A DNA stretch of 6,435 bases from Clostridiaceae bacterium (GTDB lineage: Bacteria; Bacillota; Clostridia; Saccharofermentanales; UBA5734): NCBI GenBank assembly GCA_012511525.1, contig JAAZFW010000012.1:1-6435 (forward strand), in the 5' to 3' direction. The position numbers and the translations under genes were made by a program. Under the pieces are notes generated by a model. The model was not told the DNA's origin. It was given only the letters and a program-made list of their open reading frames with translations, and did not search any database. Position 1 is the stretch's first letter; each line of letters begins with the position of its first letter. This document shows positions 5,175 to 6,435 of the stretch, one piece after another.

Positions 5175-6386
5175 ATGACAGAGCTTAACCAACAACCCGG
5201 TCAGAAGGATGTGCGCTCCCTGACGGAAAAAATGCAAGACGCCATCGTCCGGGCCGGCAACAGCCTGGCAGACTTGCCCCAGGACGGCGCGGATCTGCCG
5301 ATCGACCGCCGCTCACGGCTGCTGGCCTGGACGATCCTGCTGCTTTTTTTCCTGATGCTGCTGACGCTGGCTGTCGTTTTGCTGTTCGAACGCAGTTCTT
5401 CGAGCCGTCGCCTGTTCTACGTGGCGATCCCTGTGATCTATGCCGTCCTGCTGGCGTCCGGCTTCGTCCTGAACCGCAAGCGCTGCGGCCGGCTGGCGGC
5501 CCTTGTCACGGTCTGGGGCGGCCTTGCGGCCATCTGGGCCTCGATCCTGCTCGACAGCCAGTTCCTGGAACAGCTGGACATCATCCCCCTGTTCTATATC
5601 TCCCTTTCCATACTGCTGGCTTCTTTTCTGCTCACCAGCCTGGAGACGTGCGTGATCGCGCTGGCCCAGATCGCTGGCCTCGTCTGGCTGCTCGAGCGCC
5701 AGGATGCCTGGCGTTCGCTCAACTGGCAGAGCCTTTTGACCTTCATGGCTTTCATCACCTTGCTGAGCCTGGGGATCAGCCATATCATCCGGGCCGATCT
5801 TCACCAGATCGACCAGCAGAACAAAAAGCTGCTGGCCAATGAAACCGCCTTGCGCGACCTGGCCACACGTGATTCCCTGACGGGCCTGTACAACCGGCAC
5901 TACCTCGACGATACGCTGCCTCGGGAAGTCAGCCGCGTCGTGCGCCGGAACAGCACGCTGGGCATCATCATGATCGATGTCGACTTTTTCAAGCAGATCA
6001 ACGACCAGTACGGTCATGCCGCCGGTGACGAGTTCCTCAAACTGGTGGGGCACGTCCTGGCCGGAAAAATCCGCGATTCGGACATCGCCTGCCGTTATGG
6101 CGGCGACGAATATGTGCTGATCATGCCGGACGCTTCGCTCAAAGCGACCTTTGAACGCGCCGAGAGCATCCGCCGCGACGCCGAATCCTGGTCTTTCAAA
6201 ATCGACGGTAAAACCATCGCCAGCCCGGCCATTTCCTGCGGCGTCGCCATCTTCCCGGATCACGGCTCAACCGGCGACGCGGTGCTCCAGGCGGCCGACG
6301 CCGCCCTGTATGCCGCCAAGACCGGCGGCCGCAACCAGACGCGCATGCCTGGAGACGAAACAATCAGCAGCGGGTATAACGCTTGA
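5175..6386 (+). CDS. Membrane-anchored diguanylate cyclase (GGDEF domain, GGDEY variant)
   Basis: This 403-aa inner-membrane enzyme should make cyclic di-GMP from two GTP. After a hydrophilic N-terminus of about 48 residues there are six predicted membrane helices (roughly 50-71, 80-99, 106-127, 136-154, 157-173, 187-205). A short coiled-coil-like linker (206-230) follows, then the GGDEF domain from DSLTGLYNR (233-241). Catalytic features are intact: metal ligand D268 in MIDVDFFK, N276 and D285 in the NDQYGHAAGD segment, and the active-site loop GGDEY (309-313), where Tyr replaces the usual Phe. An inhibitory I-site RxxD is present (R300-D303). The N-terminal helices match no sensor family I can name. 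The start is ATG 5175 with GGAGG seven bases upstream. It is probably co-transcribed with the baeRF gene. No phosphodiesterase or c-di-GMP receptor is in view. Confidence 0.92.
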   Translation: MTELNQQPGQKDVRSLTEKMQDAIVRAGNSLADLPQDGADLPIDRRSRLLAWTILLLFFLMLLTLAVVLLFERSSSSRRLFYVAIPVIYAVLLASGFVLNRKRCGRLAALVTVWGGLAAIWASILLDSQFLEQLDIIPLFYISLSILLASFLLTSLETCVIALAQIAGLVWLLERQDAWRSLNWQSLLTFMAFITLLSLGISHIIRADLHQIDQQNKKLLANETALRDLATRDSLTGLYNRHYLDDTLPREVSRVVRRNSTLGIIMIDVDFFKQINDQYGHAAGDEFLKLVGHVLAGKIRDSDIACRYGGDEYVLIMPDASLKATFERAESIRRDAESWSFKIDGKTIASPAISCGVAIFPDHGSTGDAVLQAADAALYAAKTGGRNQTRMPGDETISSGYNA

Positions 6387-6435
6387 GCTGGTCGAGAAAA
6401 AGGTCCCGACCGCCAACGCCGGCAAACTGGCAAAG
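6364..6435 (-). CDS. C-terminal end of a minus-strand gene running off the right edge
   Basis: Reading inward from base 6435 on the minus strand, 23 codons stay open to TGA at 6366-6364. The tail contains FAGVGGRDLFLDQLKRY and ends in TRC. It looks like real protein, with mixed hydrophobic and charged residues and normal codon use. It would overlap the 3' end of the cyclase gene by 23 bases, tail to tail. The length is too short to identify a family, and a chance open frame is possible. Confidence 0.4.
   Translation of the reverse strand, partial: LCQFAGVGGRDLFLDQLKRYTRC

Noticed and set aside
5313..6263. Long minus-strand open frame (316 codons) opposite the cyclase gene
   Set aside because: It is a shadow of the GGDEF gene, Gln/Asp/Arg-rich with no motif. 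The plus-strand gene has complete catalytic motifs.
6390..6411. GGTCG...CGACC inverted repeat after the cyclase stop as a possible terminator
   Set aside because: Only 5-bp arms with a 12-base loop and no T-tract. It also falls within the probable minus-strand coding tail.
1..6435. CRISPR array, tRNA or rRNA genes, or a defence island
   Set aside because: I saw no regularly spaced repeats, no tRNA-like cloverleaf or rRNA segments, and no defence-type genes in the window.

Overview
The window comes from a GC-rich bacterial chromosome. Strong AGGAGG-type ribosome binding sites, mixed ATG/GTG/TTG starts and compact genes are all visible. The gene set is a DUF134/UPF0251 regulator, an archaeal-type Prx6 peroxiredoxin, a ZIP metal transporter, a bacterial eRF1-like (baeRF) protein and a GGDEF protein. 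It would fit an anaerobic or oxygen-sensitive bacterium such as a high-GC Firmicute or a deltaproteobacterial-type lineage. That placement is inference; no rRNA or lineage marker is present.

Layout. Positions 1-141 hold the 3' end of an unrecognised gene in a less GC-rich stretch. It abuts a 5'-truncated remnant of a TrkA/RCK potassium-channel regulatory domain (142-579), which looks like a scar of insertion or deletion. The remnant converges stop-to-stop with a minus-strand DUF134 regulator (580-1137, TTG start). The 268-bp divergent region 1138-1405 carries a good minus-strand promoter with a dyad inside its spacer. It also carries a plus-strand promoter region with a perfect 8-bp tandem repeat and a leader hairpin before the peroxiredoxin gene (1406-2080). 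That gene ends at a textbook intrinsic terminator with a GCAA loop.

A metal-dependent amidohydrolase (2169-2960) and a ZupT-like ZIP transporter (3054-3869, GTG start) follow on the plus strand. A perfect 18-bp dyad and a leader hairpin lie between them. A near-consensus sigma70 promoter (TTGCCA-17-TATAAT) then drives what looks like a two-gene operon: a baeRF-family protein (3996-5135) and a six-TM diguanylate cyclase (5175-6386). At the right edge the last codons of a minus-strand gene appear to run into the cyclase 3' end.

How the genes work together. The peroxiredoxin detoxifies peroxides and the ZIP protein imports divalent metal. The baeRF and cyclase pair may couple a ribosome-associated factor to c-di-GMP signalling. 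The rest is a series of independent transcription units, and no clear multi-gene defence, CRISPR or biosynthetic system is visible. The most interesting items are the baeRF-cyclase operon and the candidate operators upstream of the DUF134, peroxiredoxin and ZIP genes.
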